A DNA stretch of 64,000 bases from NCBI RefSeq assembly GCF_028583425.1, contig NC_072801.1, positions 57,117,766-57,181,765 of the forward strand. The letters run 5' to 3'. Positions within the stretch are counted from its first letter, which is position 1. Each line of letters starts with the position of its first letter. The stretch is from Eublepharis macularius. Its lineage: Eukaryota > Chordata > Lepidosauria > Squamata > Eublepharidae. The position numbers and the translations under genes were made by a program. Below are positions 1 through 12,110 of this stretch, one piece after another. The notes beneath the pieces were generated by a model. It saw only the letters and a list, made by a program, of their open reading frames with translations. It ran no database searches and was not told the DNA's origin.

Positions 1-608
1 GGAATGTAAAGACTTAGCATGTACACTGTGTGGTGTGCCAGCACCATGCCTACAGTTGAAAACGACCTTCCTGCTTTTCAAATGGCTGCTGCAGCAGTCA
101 TTTGAGGGGCAGGAAGCCAAAAACGGCCTCCCTGCCCCTCAAATGGCTGCCTCAGCAGCCATTTGAAGGGCAGGAAGGCTGTTTTCAGCCTCTTCCATCA
201 CCCTGCAGGCCCCCAGGGTGGTGGAAGAGGCCAAAAATGACCTCCCCACCCCTCCTGGGAGGAGAGGAAGGAGGCTGCACTGCAGGATAAGGTAAGTGTA
301 GGGCTAGGGCTGGGGGTGGGGGCTGGGCGGAAGGGGGCTGGGGTTTGGGCAGTTTAAAGGGCCCTGTCATGGCAGGTCCCTTTAAACTATCAACTGGCAG
401 GCGGGGGGATCCCCTGCTGTGGCAGGGCCCTTAAAGGGGCAGTTGAAATGGCCATTCCCCTGGGGAAATAGCCATTTAAACTGCCCCTGTAAATATGACC
501 CAACGAACCAGCATGGAAAGGAGCTTCCACGAACCCCGGTTCACGAACCCCGAACCGGCCTGGTTCATGGGTTTTTTGGGGTCGTATTTAGGTTCGTGCC
601 CATCTCTA
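1..608. mobile_element. hAT-like non-autonomous element, left end outside window
   Basis: Ends with GGTTCGTGCCCATCTCTA, the inverse of the TAGAGATGGGCAC end seen in three other copies here. The interior is GC-rich with internal inverted copies of a CTCAAATGGCTGC motif. The left terminus is beyond the window. Confidence 0.6.
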
Positions 609-2118
609 AAGGCAATATGGCCACATGTTCTTGTGCCACAGACTCAAATACCTCCCCCCACCACAGCCTGTTTCAGCATCTTTGTGGCCTGTATGCAAGG
701 GATATATAGATTTGACACAAGTCACAGGTTGGATCCAGGGTCAGTCATTGCAATGCAGAATGAGAAGCAATTTTAAGAGCTGGGCTGGCAGCTAATACTT
801 TCTAATCAATAGAACAGCTCATTTGAGGTTCCTAAGAAAGAATTCAAATGAAAACATAAAGTTCATGTTTCTCTGAGCTTCTAAGTGGACAGTTTAAATT
901 CATTCATGGCACGCAACCTGAATGGCTTAGCTGAGCTGGTGCCTGGCCAACGTGAACGGTGCTGAGAGATTTAAAAGCAGGCTCTGCCTCACACATGCAG
1001 GTATTGCAACATGCTGCCACCCTACCCATTATAGCCATAGGAGACAAATGGGATTTTCTGCTTACCTTTTAAGCACTCAGAAGGGTATTTATTTTATTTG
1101 GGAGGGGGGTCCTTTCAATTGGCTTGGATAGGGGGAATTAACTCATAGGAGAAATGGTCACAATTTTTATCAAGAACTGACCTTTTGAGTCTATAATCTC
1201 ACTAAACTAAATCAAGTCAGGACAACCCAGACGGTACTCTATACAAAATCCATTCCATTCAGAAGTGACCAATATAATACCTACTTGCCCAAAAAATAAA
1301 TCAAGACTTCAATCAGCCGAATGCCTTCATCTCCTGCCCCATTAAACACATGCCTTGGAGGAACTCAGAAAACCTTGTTCAAATCACTGGCAGAAAAAAC
1401 GTGCACATTTTGCATAGATGGAAAACTCCCGCTAAGTTCAGTCTCATCCCAGTACTGTTCCTCCAGAATTTTTCAACCCCTGAATTCACCTGACTTTTCT
1501 CCTCTTATGTTAAATGAAATATTTTGTTATTTTTGAATTTTAAAACACCTCTAGTGCCATTTAAGTGATTTAAGGCAAAAGAGGAAGCAACATACCCTTC
1601 CATTCTTGTTCCAGTTTCCCCCATGTCTTTCTCCCTCTTTTTGTACTCTTTTCCTCTCCCACCGGTTCAAAGCCCGATCTGTCAGCAATGCACACACACA
1701 CCTCTCTTCTCCATTTCCCTCCCAAACACCTCCTGGCTGGGTACCACATCAATTCTCTCCACCTTGCTCTGCTAAGTTTCAGAAGCCCATCCTAAACCCT
1801 TACCTATTTCGTCCCCCGAATCCTTGAACTCATTCCTTCCCCAACCTGTGGTACAGTTTCTTCCCCCCTAACCTCTCCCCACCATCCATACATCATTGAT
1901 GAGCTCCAATTTGGCTAACCTTCGGTGAACACATCTAGCTTAATGTGATCACTTCCACTAGAAATTGTTTGATTGCTTTTGGCTACATTATCTGATTTAA
2001 TGGAATTGATTTTCCCCATGTCATTTTAAAAACTGCTTCCCCTTCTTGCTTTGTTCCCAAAGGTCAGTTTAGTTAAGGTCTCTCTCTTTTAGATCTCTCT
2101 CTCATATTTCCACAAATA
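609..2118. other. Intergenic stretch, nothing recognised
   Basis: No gene, RNA or clear repeat ends seen. Mixed AT-rich sequence with pyrimidine-rich runs near 1600-1830. V2R-D exons 4-6 were looked for here and not found. Confidence 0.5.
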
Positions 2119-2484
2119 TTGACCAAAATACGTGCTTGTGTATACCCAGATTTAGTGCCCCATATTGGAGCTGGGCAGCACACCTATGAAAACTACAAAG
2201 ATGTTTGCCTGAGCAACAGAATATTTATCCCTAATGCTGCTCTCCTGCTCCTTAGACACAAGGAAGGAAGCAGGGGATATGAATTTTCAAAACCAAAACT
2301 TGCAGATATCATGAATGAAGCAGCAGAATATTGCCATGCACCACTTTCAGGTGATGGGAGAGTGACAGAAGAAGAAATCACCCATTTTGCCCCAGAGAAT
2401 GTAGGAGAACAAGTTATTTCAGTGAAAAAAATTACAGTTTACAATTTACAGACCATGACAAAGACTGCAAGGGCTGTTCAGTGA
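2119..2484 (+). other. Unidentified 121-residue open frame
   Basis: An open frame from ATG to TGA just 3' of V2R-D exon 3, on the opposite strand. It includes a stretch GDGRVTEEEITHF that recalls an EF-hand end, but no full loop is present. I do not recognise it. The composition is balanced and protein-like rather than low complexity, so it could be a processed copy or an exon of some gene, or chance. No poly(A) tail or splice sites were noted. Confidence 0.25.
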
Positions 2485-2609
2485 AATATGAACTAGAGAA
2501 AGGAAGAGGAGAATGTTTGCAGAACGACAACTCAGAGAGCTGGTTTGCTACATAAAATAGAGCCTCTTTTTTCATCTACAAAACTGATGTTCTCCTGTAT
2601 TTGCTTTAC

Positions 2610-3460
2610 CTGCCATTGGTATTGCCCTCGAATATTCAAGTCATCTCTACTTATCAGTCCTCTGTGTTTAGTTTGGAATGTCAGCATGGCATGTACCGCA
2701 TGGGCCACAGCATAGACTGCGTTATAAATGCTGTAGCTGTGGCCAGTCATGCTCATTTCAAAAAAAGATCCTGGAAGGCTCTCCAGCTTCTCTTGTCCTG
2801 TGCAAATTGCACCCTCTTCTCTCTTATCCAGACCCTGAACTTGATCTGGGAATTTACAGCTGAAGCCATGGTACCAGAACTTCTGTATAAAGCCATCTTC
2901 TCTTGTGTGGTAAGGGTTTCTTCTCTCCACAAATTTCTGAAATCCTGGAAGATCACTGGAATGTACTGTGAAGGCCAGAATACCATGGCATCCCAAGTTG
3001 TTTGATAAACATATGAAGTAAACTCCATCTGAGCTGTCAGTATCCACACTTTGCCTTTTGCTTTCCATGACCCATTTTCTCCATCTGAGAGATGCGGCAA
3101 CAACATCAAGTCATTGACAGAATAAGATCTTCCAAACACTACAAATACTCTTGCTTTGCTGCCCACAATTTGATCATGTACTTTCAGCCCCTGTTCCAGC
3201 ATATCTGAAACTTCAGTGACAAAATTTGCTCTGGGGCGATATGCTACTAAGGCAACACAGATACCATGCTTGGAAAACTCTGGAGGTAAACTTTGCACAA
3301 TTCTTTCTCCATTCTCATCATCCATAACAAGGACCCCAATCCAAGTCCACTTGAAATACAGCAATAAAGAGAGAATCCCTGCATGCTGAAGTGCTTCATT
3401 AGGGAACATCTGGTAGAGGGAAAGGTTTGTATCTGTCACAGGAGCAGAGCCATATATGAT
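2610..3460 (-). pseudogene. V2R-D exon 3, frameshifted
   Basis: Opens IIYGSAPVTDTNLSL after a CTCTAG acceptor and is open to about 2990; the remainder (GILAFTVHSSDLPGFQKF to [20 protein letters not shown], ending QWQ before GTAAAG) is open in another frame. Net length is ten nt short of V2R-B exon 3. Confidence 0.9.
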
Positions 3461-3762
3461 CTAGAGGTGATGGAGAGTGGGAAGATAGAATAATAATAAT
3501 AATATGTTTTCCCATCAGATATTGCCCATAGTAAAAGCTACAAAGCTACAAAGCAACCTGTAAAGAACCTAAATAAAATGCAGTTCAGATGGAAATATGA
3601 CAACTTTATTCAACATTAAAGGCATTTGGGGATTCATAATTCTTGGACTTCCAGAAGTCATACATTGGTATACAGAGATTCACCTTCTGAGTTAAGGTTT
3701 TCCATAATTTAGAAGTGGTGGTCAAAAATGCCTTTTCATGAATCAATGCAAGTTTCTTTGTT

Positions 3763-3975
3763 TACTTCATTTATACTCTACCTTGCTCCCCTTTGGAGAC
3801 CCAAAGCAACTTATGCCATTTTTTCCTCATAACAATCCTGTGAGGGAGGCTAGGCTGAGAGAGTGTGACTGACCCAAAGTCTCCCCTTGAGTTTCCTTGG
3901 CAGAGAGGGGATTCAAACCTGGGTCTCCCACATCCTACTCCGATTCTCTAATGACTACATCTTACTGGGTTAAAT
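3763..3975 (-). mobile_element. Sauria-type tRNA-derived SINE
   Basis: Read on the minus strand it has the tRNA-like head, a CCAGGTTTGAATCCC-type B box region (GGGATTCAAACCTGGG on plus) and a body ending GGGGAGCAAGGTAGAGTATA, matching other copies in this window. Confidence 0.7.
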
Positions 3976-4055
3976 CTGTGAAAAAGCAGGTTTCCTCAGC
4001 CAAGCCTCCAGGATGACCTCAAAATCCAAGTTTGATTGTACATGTGGAGGCCAAT

Positions 4056-4768
4056 TAGAGATGGGCACGATCTGCATTACGATAAAAAAAAAAACACGAT
4101 AATGGCAATCGCGTGATCGGGACCCGGCTGATCGTGCTCGGCTATGGCCAACAATGCAGCAATCGGGGGGGGGGGGCTGGATCGGGGCTTGATCGGGGCG
4201 ATTGTACTCGGATCAGGAAGCCAGACACTCAGGCACCAGCAATCTATTCCCCTGGCAACAGAGCCAGGGGAATGCCTGAGCTGTGTTTGCCCTCCTTCTG
4301 TCACCCTGGAAACCCGAATGGAAGCCCAGCTTTCCTTGATCAGCAGGGCTTCCTTACAACCACGGAGCGGCAAAGCAGTCACCAGTTGGGAGAAGACAGC
4401 CAGGGGAGGGAGGGGGAAGGGGGTGTTCTGTAGCCATGGGAACTCCAATCTCATCCCTGCAAACCCTGATAGGCAGCTCTGACAGCCAAACACAGGCCAG
4501 ACCCCCCCCCCGCCCCCTGAGGGGAGGCGGCTCGTCGCCATCTCCCCGTGCCCACCAGGCCCGGCTGCCACTGCCAGCACCCACCTTCCCACATAGCTGG
4601 GAATAGCAGCGCACCCCGCTTTGGCCTCCACAATCCACGATCCACAATCCATGATCCACGGCTCGGGAACAGGAGATGATTGGTGTGGATCGTTTATTGT
4701 GGATCGTCACCAGCGCCGATCGACGATCGGCTGGATCGTTAATTTATTTTGGGTCGTACCCATCTCTA
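4056..4768. mobile_element. hAT-like non-autonomous element (713 bp)
   Basis: Bounded by TAGAGATGGGCACGATC and its inverse GTACCCATCTCTA. Flanking 8-mers AGGCCAAT and AGGCCGAC match at six of eight positions, as expected of an aged hAT target duplication. The interior is rich in GATCG words and G/C runs. No transposase is seen. Confidence 0.65.
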
Positions 4769-5577
4769 AGGCCGACCCCTGGGAACTTTGTCCAACCTAT
4801 TCAGAGCATCCAGGGTCAATATCAGCCCCTTCAACTGGCCCAGGGAAACTAACTTGGAGGTAGTGTCACTGATAAACCCTACTGAGCTAAATGGTCACTG
4901 CAGCCTCCCTCTGTTCACGTTTTCAAGCTGCCTTCACTGGCAGGCTTACCTGGAGCATTTTATATTAAAGTAGTCTGCATGTTTCCAAAGTGTCTATAAA
5001 CACACTGGCCAGGTCACCTTTCTCCAGAAATGTCCTCAGTAGCTGAACAGCTAAATGCTAGAAAGCACTGCAAGTCATCTATTTTTCTATAGACAGAGCA
5101 GCATCTGGAGTCATCCTCAGATCACAAAGCTGATATTTCAGGGGAGTAGAAGTCCATTCAGATTACGCTGAACCCCACATATTGGCTTTACCTTCATTCA
5201 CAGAACTGCCATCTTGACTGGGTCAACTTGCTCACCCCTATCAAATCATCATGGTCTCTGCACTTCCAATGCATTTAGGTGAAATTGGAGTGGAGAAGTA
5301 AGTAGCAACAGTTTGCTGCTGAATATCTGTATGATCCCTCCCTGCAGTTTTGTGTCTTTAATAAAGACCCATGGAGGAAAGAAGAAACCTTGCAGCATTG
5401 CTTCAAATGAAGTCAGAATGTGGAATGGGATTTCTTCCTACAGATGTTTATGGTGTGGTATGGGACCTACCAATACGGAAGTTCTCATATCACTAGGAAA
5501 ATTATTGATTAGTTACCAGGATCAACAATATGTACCAAATAAGGATTTTGAGCATGTTCATGACACTGAATGAAATA

Positions 5578-5800
5578 ACAACAACATTTGATTTTTATGC
5601 CACCCTTCAGGACAACCTAACACCCACTCAGAGTGGTTTACAAAATACGTTATTATCCCCACAACAATCACCCTGTGACGTGGGTGGGACTGAGAGAGCT
5701 CTGGAAGAGCTGTGACTGGCCCAAGATCACCCAGCTGGCTTCACGTGGAGGAGTAGGGAAATCAAACCCCGTTCTCCAGATTAGAGTCCCTCTGCTCTAA
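5578..5800 (-). mobile_element. tRNA-derived SINE, variant with CACCCTTCAGGA body
   Basis: Same family as 7216-7465 and 24499-24719: body words CCACCCTTCAGGA, CACTCAGAGTGGTTTACAAA, then GGCTTCAAGTGGAGGAGT-like and CAGATTAGAGTCC. On the minus strand the tRNA-like head comes first. Confidence 0.65.
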
Positions 5801-5879
5801 ATGTTGGTATGTTATGCCTCAAAATGCTGTTCTTGCTTCTTTGGTTGTAAGTTTTTCTGCGTGAATTATATCCAGAGTC

Positions 5880-6260
5880 CTTGTCCATATTTATCTTATT
5901 TATTTATTTAATTTTTGTTAAGAGATTTATATATTTAAAAACAAACCTTACAAATGACAGTTACACACATGCTAACAAAACAAACAAAAAATCAACATAC
6001 AAAAATATCTAATATAGAAAAAAAACAAGAAAAAAATCTAAACTTAAAGGTTTCCAATCTTCTACAAAACAAGTATTTATATCATGTCAAATCCACACTT
6101 TCTCTAGGTAATGATTAAAAGCTTACTTTTTTATAGTGTCAAAATCTCTCACTCCATAAATCCACAAATCATCAAATCATTGTCTTCTATTTCATATAAA
6201 CAGTCTTTCTGAACTTTTAAACCACATTCAGTTCTTTCTTCAACCCAACAATCAGTTCTG
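5880..6260 (-). repeat. AT-rich LINE-like 3' untranslated sequence
   Basis: Long A-rich tract (TTTATTTATTT, then AAACAAACAAAAAATCAA) that reads on the minus strand like the 3' end of an L1-type element. No coding homology visible, so the call is weak. Confidence 0.25.
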
Positions 6261-6309
6261 AAGAACAAACAATATGTTAACCAATGTGTCAAATACCAAA
6301 ACATCTTAC

Positions 6310-6601
6310 CTGTGGAATCTTATAGAGTCCCAATACTGTTGCCACATCGAGGGAAGTTTGGGAGTCCAACCCCCCAATGATTGCTAGCAAATTATTCTGG
6401 GTGTCACATTTAAAGTTAGGTACAAATGTCTTTGAGGTGGACATAAGTTGCATTGTGGCATGATAGGTCTGCTTTGTCCTGAAATAGCTGTCATAGATTT
6501 GAAAGCCCAAGGTGACATTGGGTAAGATCTGAGGGTTTTCATTGATCTCTTTTACAGCAAATACCAAGGCCAGGATGTGTTGGTAATTCTTAGGTACGGT
6601 G
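6310..6601 (-). CDS. V2R-D exon 2
   Basis: 292 nt. [20 protein letters not shown] through DTQNNLLAIIGGLDSQ to YKIPQ. Acceptor TTCTAG, donor GTAAGA. Confidence 0.88.
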
Positions 6602-6764
6602 CTAGAATGAGATTTGGATACTTTAGCAGGATATTTCACAATTTAAAAATCATCACATCATATTCTTTATCGTTATATTAAAATGTGCCTAAACCACCTA
6701 TGTTGAGACAAGCTTTGTAATTTAAGAAAGGGAAGGTGCATCCATTTTAAGAATTCATGGAAAT

Positions 6765-7530
6765 GTTATTGTTGGAACAGCCTGCCTGAGGAGGTCAGGA
6801 GAGCCCCTATGCTCCTGGCTTTCCACAAACAATGCAAAACTGAATTGTTCAAAAAGGCTTTTTTCTCAGCTAGGAGGTTGGTATTATAGGAAAGGGGTCC
6901 CAGACGTTTCGCTAATGAGTTAGGAACCATAGACTTCACCTTTATGTTGCCTTACATATTATCTGTTGCTTTAAATATGTATTCCTATATACTACCTATG
7001 CTTCATATTGTTTAATGTAAGTCCTAGAATTGATTATGTTTTGTTTCAGCAATTCTTTAACCCCATATTGGATCCTTGCTAATGCTATGTATTTGTAAAC
7101 TTGTATTCATTTAGCTTGTGACATTGTTTATGGAAATGTTCTTTACACTGTATGGAAATGCCTGCCCTTGTTCTTGCCAATGATTGCATTAATCTCACAC
7201 TATGTAATCTGCCTTAATAATAATAATAATAACATTTTATTTATATACCACCCTTCAGGATAACTTAACACACACTCAGAGTGGTTTACAAATTATGTTA
7301 TTATTATCCCCACAACAAAACACCCTGTGAGGTGGGTGGGGCTGAGAGAGCTCCTAGAAGCTGTGACTGACCCAAGATAACCCAGCTGGCTTCAAGTGGA
7401 GGAGTGGGGAATCAAACTCAGTTCTCCAGATTAGAGTCCCGTGCTCTTAACCACTACACTGAACTTGAGTCTTAGTGAGAAAGGCGGAATATAAATGACA
7501 TAAATAAATAATAAATAAAATCATTCATGT
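6765..7530 (+). mobile_element. L2/CR1-type LINE 3' end, with a SINE inside
   Basis: Starts with codons for a SLPEEVRRAPMLLAFHKQ-like peptide (here disrupted), the C-terminal end of L2-type ORF2, and ends AGAAAGGCGGAATATAAAT with an AAATA tail. A SINE (7216-7465) splits the 3' end. Confidence 0.6.
7216..7465 (-). mobile_element. tRNA-derived SINE inside an L2-type 3' end
   Basis: Begins with (AAT)n and TTTATATACCACCCTTCAGG, ends TGCTCTTAACCACTACAC, which is the inverse of a tRNA-like TAGTGGTTAAGAGC head. Confidence 0.7.
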
Positions 7531-8119
7531 TTGAGCTGACCAGCTGGAGTCTAACATAATTCAAGCAAGGTGTGTCTCCGAAGATACAAGGTACTGCGAG
7601 TGCAGCACATATACTGCACACATGTGCCCCAAAATGGCTGACATGGAAGGCGACTATAGTTTAAAATTTCCTTCTCTCCTAAGAAAGACTTTGTGTTTGA
7701 CCAAGACAACTCACATCACCTGTCACAGGGCTAAGACTGGCTGGGAGGGATGCTGTTTTCCAGGGAATAGGGAGAACCTTTTTTTAAAAAAAAATAGGGA
7801 GGACTCAGGCTCCATTACATTTGCAACAATTAATTCACATGGTCTCTGCTTAAAATACCTTAGCAGTAAACACTTTCTAGATGGGATCATAAGCCTCCAA
7901 AGACTCTTGATTGTAGGGAAATATGTGGTTAATGTGGGGATAATTAAAAATCAATGAGCTGATTATGCCCAAAGGCTCCAGAAAACTGGAGTGTGTTTAT
8001 CTGCATCATTTATGGAACAACCTCATGCAGACTCAGGGAGAGTTTAAAACAAATTTATTAGGACAAAATGAAAAAGAAACATACTAATGGTAGGAAAGAC
8101 CATATGTACTAGATGTTGG

Positions 8120-8300
8120 AAAGGCTATGGGGGGTGACTTGCAGTACAGCTGCAGAGAACTCACTTTGCACTCAGAAAGTCCTAGGATCCATCTCTAGTA
8201 CATCCAGTTAACAGATTACAACTAACCAGTGTTGGGAAAGATCTATCAGTGTTGGAAACCATGGGGACTTAAAGCCAGACAGGACTGACAGTATTGTGTT
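8120..8300 (+). mobile_element. Old tRNA-derived SINE, second family
   Basis: Contains CCTAGGATCCATCTCTAGTACATCCAGTTAA-type sequence in the order of the copies at 40823 and 29490 (here shortened). Diverged; boundaries approximate. Confidence 0.4.
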
Positions 8301-8469
8301 AAATGCTGTACTAATCTGACTTCAAATACAGTAGCTGCATATGTAGTTTTGTGGCATAGGGAAGGAAGGCAAACTAATAGATATGATTGTAGAATATTAG
8401 ATCAACAAATATTGACACATTATACAATATAAATGTAATAGACCTTTGCTCCTAGGACTCAGGTAGAAA

Positions 8470-8492
8470 AAATAAAAAAATAAATAAAAAAA

Positions 8493-8527
<35 letters not shown>

Positions 8528-8529
8528 AA
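8470..8529. repeat. (AAAT)n microsatellite
   Basis: Imperfect then perfect AAAT/AAATA units directly next to the donor of V2R-D exon 1. Confidence 0.9.
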
Positions 8530-8535
8530 GCTTAC

Positions 8536-8750
8536 ATTAGATCTCCAACCAATGCTGGCTGGGGATATTTGTCAAATTCTGTTGGATTGATGTCGAAGCT
8601 CTGAGAAGCAATGCCCCCAACAAAGAAGTCTCCTGGCTGATGATATTCTTGGACTGGAGGGTGTGGATCTCTAATCCTGCACTTAACAATGAGAGTCTTG
8701 CTTATCCTGGGAGAAAGAAGAACCAGCTGCAACAACAGTAAGAACTTCAT
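8536..8750 (-). CDS. V2R-D exon 1 (signal peptide)
   Basis: 215 nt. MKFLLLLQLVLLSPRI leader, then VKCRIRDPHPPVQEYHQPGD. Phase 2 end, donor GTAAGC followed at once by an (AAAT)n run. Confidence 0.88.
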
Positions 8751-9317
8751 CTCAAGGAGAAATCTCTCCAGCCGCTAATCCTGCTTCTATCTACAACCTA
8801 CTGCAGTATATTTCCAAGATTACCACAGGTCAGAAAGAACATTCACTCTGATGATAGACTCGAAGCCTGAGGCTTAAAATGTAAAGTTGTAGAGATCAAA
8901 CTGGTGGGTCTCTAGCCCATTTCTAGTCTCTAGTCTATACTGCAGATATGAAGAGGTATATTTCTACCAACTTTCACAGCATAGAGGAAAGCCCCAAGGA
9001 TTCAGATAAGCAACAAATTAATTTATGGTTTTCTGTTTTTTAAAGTGGAAGGAATGACCACAGCTAGGGATTCTCAGAAGAATTCCAGAAGAAAACATGT
9101 TTCTTACTTTTGAAGAGAGGAATACATATTTATTATCTGGAGACAGACAAGAGTGGAACTGTAACCCAAGGCTGACCTACTAGAACATCAAATGAATATT
9201 GGAATAGACCAGAAGTTTCACATTTTAAAAAGTCTCAAGTATCTTGGTATAAAAAATTAGGACTATGATTTCCATATTATTTGTTTAATTAGTGTGAAAA
9301 ATCTCCATCCACTGACT
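8751..9317. other. 5' flank of V2R-D, nothing recognised
   Basis: Upstream of the V2R-D start. No clear core promoter words or repeats seen. Confidence 0.4.
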
Positions 9318-9608
9318 AGGTAAGGTAAAGGTAGTCCCCTGTGCAAGCACCAAGTCATTACTGACCCATGGGGGGACATCACATCATGACATTTTCTTGG
9401 CAGACTTTTTGTTACGAGGTGGTTTGCTGTTGCCTTCCCCAGTCATCTACACTTTACCCCCAGGAAACTGGGTACTCATTTTACTGACCTCAGACGGATA
9501 GAAGGCTGAGTCACCTGAACCAGGCTTCTGTCAGGATTGAACTCAGGTGGTGAGCAGAGCTTGGGCTGCAGTACTGCAGCTTACCACTCTGTGCCATGGG
9601 GCTCTTAT
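9318..9608 (-). mobile_element. tRNA-derived SINE, third family
   Basis: On the minus strand starts AGAGCCCCATGGCACAGAG and GGTAAGCTGCAGTACTGCAG, with GAGTTCAATCCTGACAG as the B-box region, and ends in GTAGTCCCCTGTG/GGTAAAGG on plus. A tRNA-like head and this order are typical of a squamate SINE family. Confidence 0.75.
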
Positions 9609-10213
9609 CCACTGACTAGGCAAACAGTATCGCCAAGCCAAACAATTATCCATTGAAATGTTTCCTACCCTCCTTCTCAGGACCTGTGAATGAATGTATG
9701 ATTGTCCCCTGTTATATTGTCATTATCACAATAACCTAGTAAAGTAGGTTGGGCTTTGAGGAGTGAGTGCTGTAAACTCACCCGATCAGTATCATGACTG
9801 AATGAAGATTTGAATCTGGATGTCCTGTGTCTGTCTAACATTCTTCCCACTACATTTTGTGTCATTTCATTAAAGGTAAAATTCTTGCAGCTCAATCCTA
9901 AAGGGGAAGGGAAGTGCTCAAGGAGTGAACTAAGGGCTACACCAGTGTAACCCACACTTATACTGGCGTAACACACACACACCCATGCTGGCACCTAGCC
10001 ACAGCACCACTCCACTGCAGCCTTATGCCAGTGCTCAGCGATGGCCATGCATGTGTGTAAATATGGCATAAACCCCCTCCCCACCGCCACGCTGGCACTC
10101 AGGGGGAAGTCCAGGGGGTGGGGTGCGAGGTAGCCAGCTCCCTAAGCTGCTTCAGACCCAGGAACACCATTCAAGGCAGGAGAGAGTTACATCAAGAAAA
10201 ACAGTGGTGGTGC

Positions 10214-10930
10214 TCATTGGCACCCATGCAAGGGGAAAAACTTATCAACCAGGTCTGTGAAGATGCCCTGGTTTTTGTAGGCCTCTTGAGACATTAATGC
10301 TGTAGAAGCAGTGCTGATTCTGGTAGACCTGGGGCTCCTCCCAGCGGCACAAAGCACAACATGGGTGCAGTCCACCACTCTCACCACATTCTGGAATCCC
10401 ACCATGGATACAAAGCAGGCCTGGATGGGGGCCAGCTTGGCTTCCTTGGTGGGCAAGTGCACGTGCTTCTGGAGCCACCCCATCATCACCTTCAGGAAGC
10501 CATGGAGGCACTGGGAGAACTCCAGGACCTCTACCACAATGCCCTAGAAAGACCAAGTTGACAAGAAGCAGAGCGAGAGCAGCTTCTGCTGCAGGACCCG
10601 GATTTCCCTGGTTGCCAAGGCATGCCCCTAAAGCACCAGAGCAAACTTCTTGCGCAGGGCCTGAATGGCCACCCTGTCCAGGCAGATGCCATTCAAGAAT
10701 GGGAGAGAGCTGGTGTGCTCACGGTACTGCCGGGCATGGCGACTCCTCCAGAGGCTTCGCACTGCCCCGACGTACAGCTCCAGCAGGAAGGGGACGAGGC
10801 ACAATGTCTGGATGTTGGCCAGCAGGAGCAGGCACCAGGCAAGGCCCTCACTGCTGGGTCCTGTGGTGGAGGGAAAAGGTGGGTCCATGGACAGGTATTC
10901 AGCATCACCACCCTGGCTATCTGTGTCCAT
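10214..10930 (-). pseudogene. Harbinger-type (HARBI1-like) transposase remnant
   Basis: One frame reads CLHGFLKVMMGWLQKHVHLP and GFQNVVRVVDCTHVVLCAAG, matching the family's helix-turn-helix-side region and the GFPNVxGxxDCTH motif holding the first catalytic aspartate. Another frame then supplies EEPQVYQNQHCFYSINV, the YxNRKGxHSINVQ motif. The upstream part (to 10930) reads in a third register. Broken by at least two frame changes; the C-terminal half with later acidic residues is missing or unrecognisable. Confidence 0.7.
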
Positions 10931-11059
10931 CCTGCAGAATGCCTGTTAGGGGCATGCTGGTATCCCACTCCCTTCCCTTTCCTATGGTGCATGGGCCATC
11001 CCCTGCATTCCTCAGGTGGGGGATGCCATATCTGCAGAGAGCACTAGTGGGAGCAGAGC

Positions 11060-12110
11060 CCATCGGCAGTTCAACTAGACTGAGGCCCAGAAGGTGCTCC
11101 TGTACAGCCTAGTGGTGGAGCACATTGAGGTCGCTCTCGCTACAGGCAGGACACTTCAGCCACTGGTTGCCATCAGGCCTTTTGGCAATGGCAATAGAGA
11201 GGGTGTCTGCCCTGGTGATGCTACGCAGATAAAACACTCCACCAAGAAGTAGTGGAATGACTCCTTTGTGCCAGTGAGGAAATGGATCAGGGCCCTCATG
11301 GCCAAGGGTGTCCTGTATAAGTGCGTGGTCAAACAGGGCTTGCTGGGGCCAGAGGCAGTGATTCTGGTGGTCAACCCCTCAGCCATCATGGAGGAGCCTT
11401 GCTGGTAAATCCAGGGCTGGGGCTGGTGGTGCAGACTCCAGGGTAAAGGGCCTCTGGGGCCAGGTTTTGGAACTGGCAGTTGTTGACACAGCCACATCCC
11501 TGATTCAGGCAGCAACAGAGGGGCAAATGCTATCTGAGAAGCCACCCTGCCACAGAACCCATCCCTCTCCTCACCAAGGGGGACAACCACGGGCAGCTGG
11601 AGCAGGGAGATGCATGTGAGGATCTTGAGGGCCCAGAACTGCCAGGTGATAGGGGGTCCAGTCGGGTGGCAATGGGACCCATTGGCAGATGGCTCCCATG
11701 CTCATTTGCCTCCTTTTCCGCAGGAGCCTGCATGGTGGTGTTCTTCGCAGAGGTGCTGTCAGAACTATGGGCCATGACATAGACATTCCAGGCCACAACA
11801 GCTGGAATGGCATTCATCCAGATGCTTGGCCTTGGCCAGTCCATGTATACAGTGGCTAGTGGGGTCCCTGCTCCACGGCAGACTCCACATCCTCTGAGGG
11901 GGACGTGGGGCCATTGATCCACAGCCTGGCAGGCCAGATGAGGTAGACAAGCTACCCTCAGACTTGGATGGGGGTGGAGAGGATGAGGAAGTTATGCTAG
12001 GGGTGCAGGCATGGGGCCTGCAGCCTGACCAGCATATGGTGCGGATGTCCCCTGCCCTGTGCCAACAGTTGTCTGGATAACATGTATGCTCCCTATGGAT
12101 GAATAAAGTT
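11060..12110 (+). pseudogene. Possible Myb/SANT-like partner gene of the Harbinger element
   Basis: Broken frames give TEAQKVLLYSLVVEHIE, then RVSAL..., then KKWNDSF-like, in the order of Harbinger Myb-like proteins (FTxEE...W..V...R....KKWND). An AATAAA at 12102-12107 could be its poly(A) signal. Similarity is by eye and weak. Confidence 0.35.

Larger units (their letters stand above)
2610..8750 (-). pseudogene. V2R-D: V2R exons 1-3, exon 3 frame broken
   Basis: Exon 1 (8750-8536), exon 2 (6601-6310) and exon 3 (3460-2610) of a fourth V2R. Exons 1 and 2 are 215 and 292 nt with good splice sites and correct phase. Exon 3 is 851 nt, ten fewer than V2R-B; the loss lies near 2985, between QTTWD and GILAFTVHS, and puts the second half out of frame. 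Exons 4-6 are not seen in 1-2609; the other genes have 0.6-1.5 kb of intron here, so they may lie beyond the window edge or be lost. Likely a pseudogene, but one indel could also be an allele or assembly error, so the call is less firm than for V2R-C. Confidence 0.82.

Noticed and set aside
4077-4710. Coding frames on the minus strand around 4.1-4.7 kb
   Set aside because: They fall entirely in a hAT-like non-autonomous element of biased composition.
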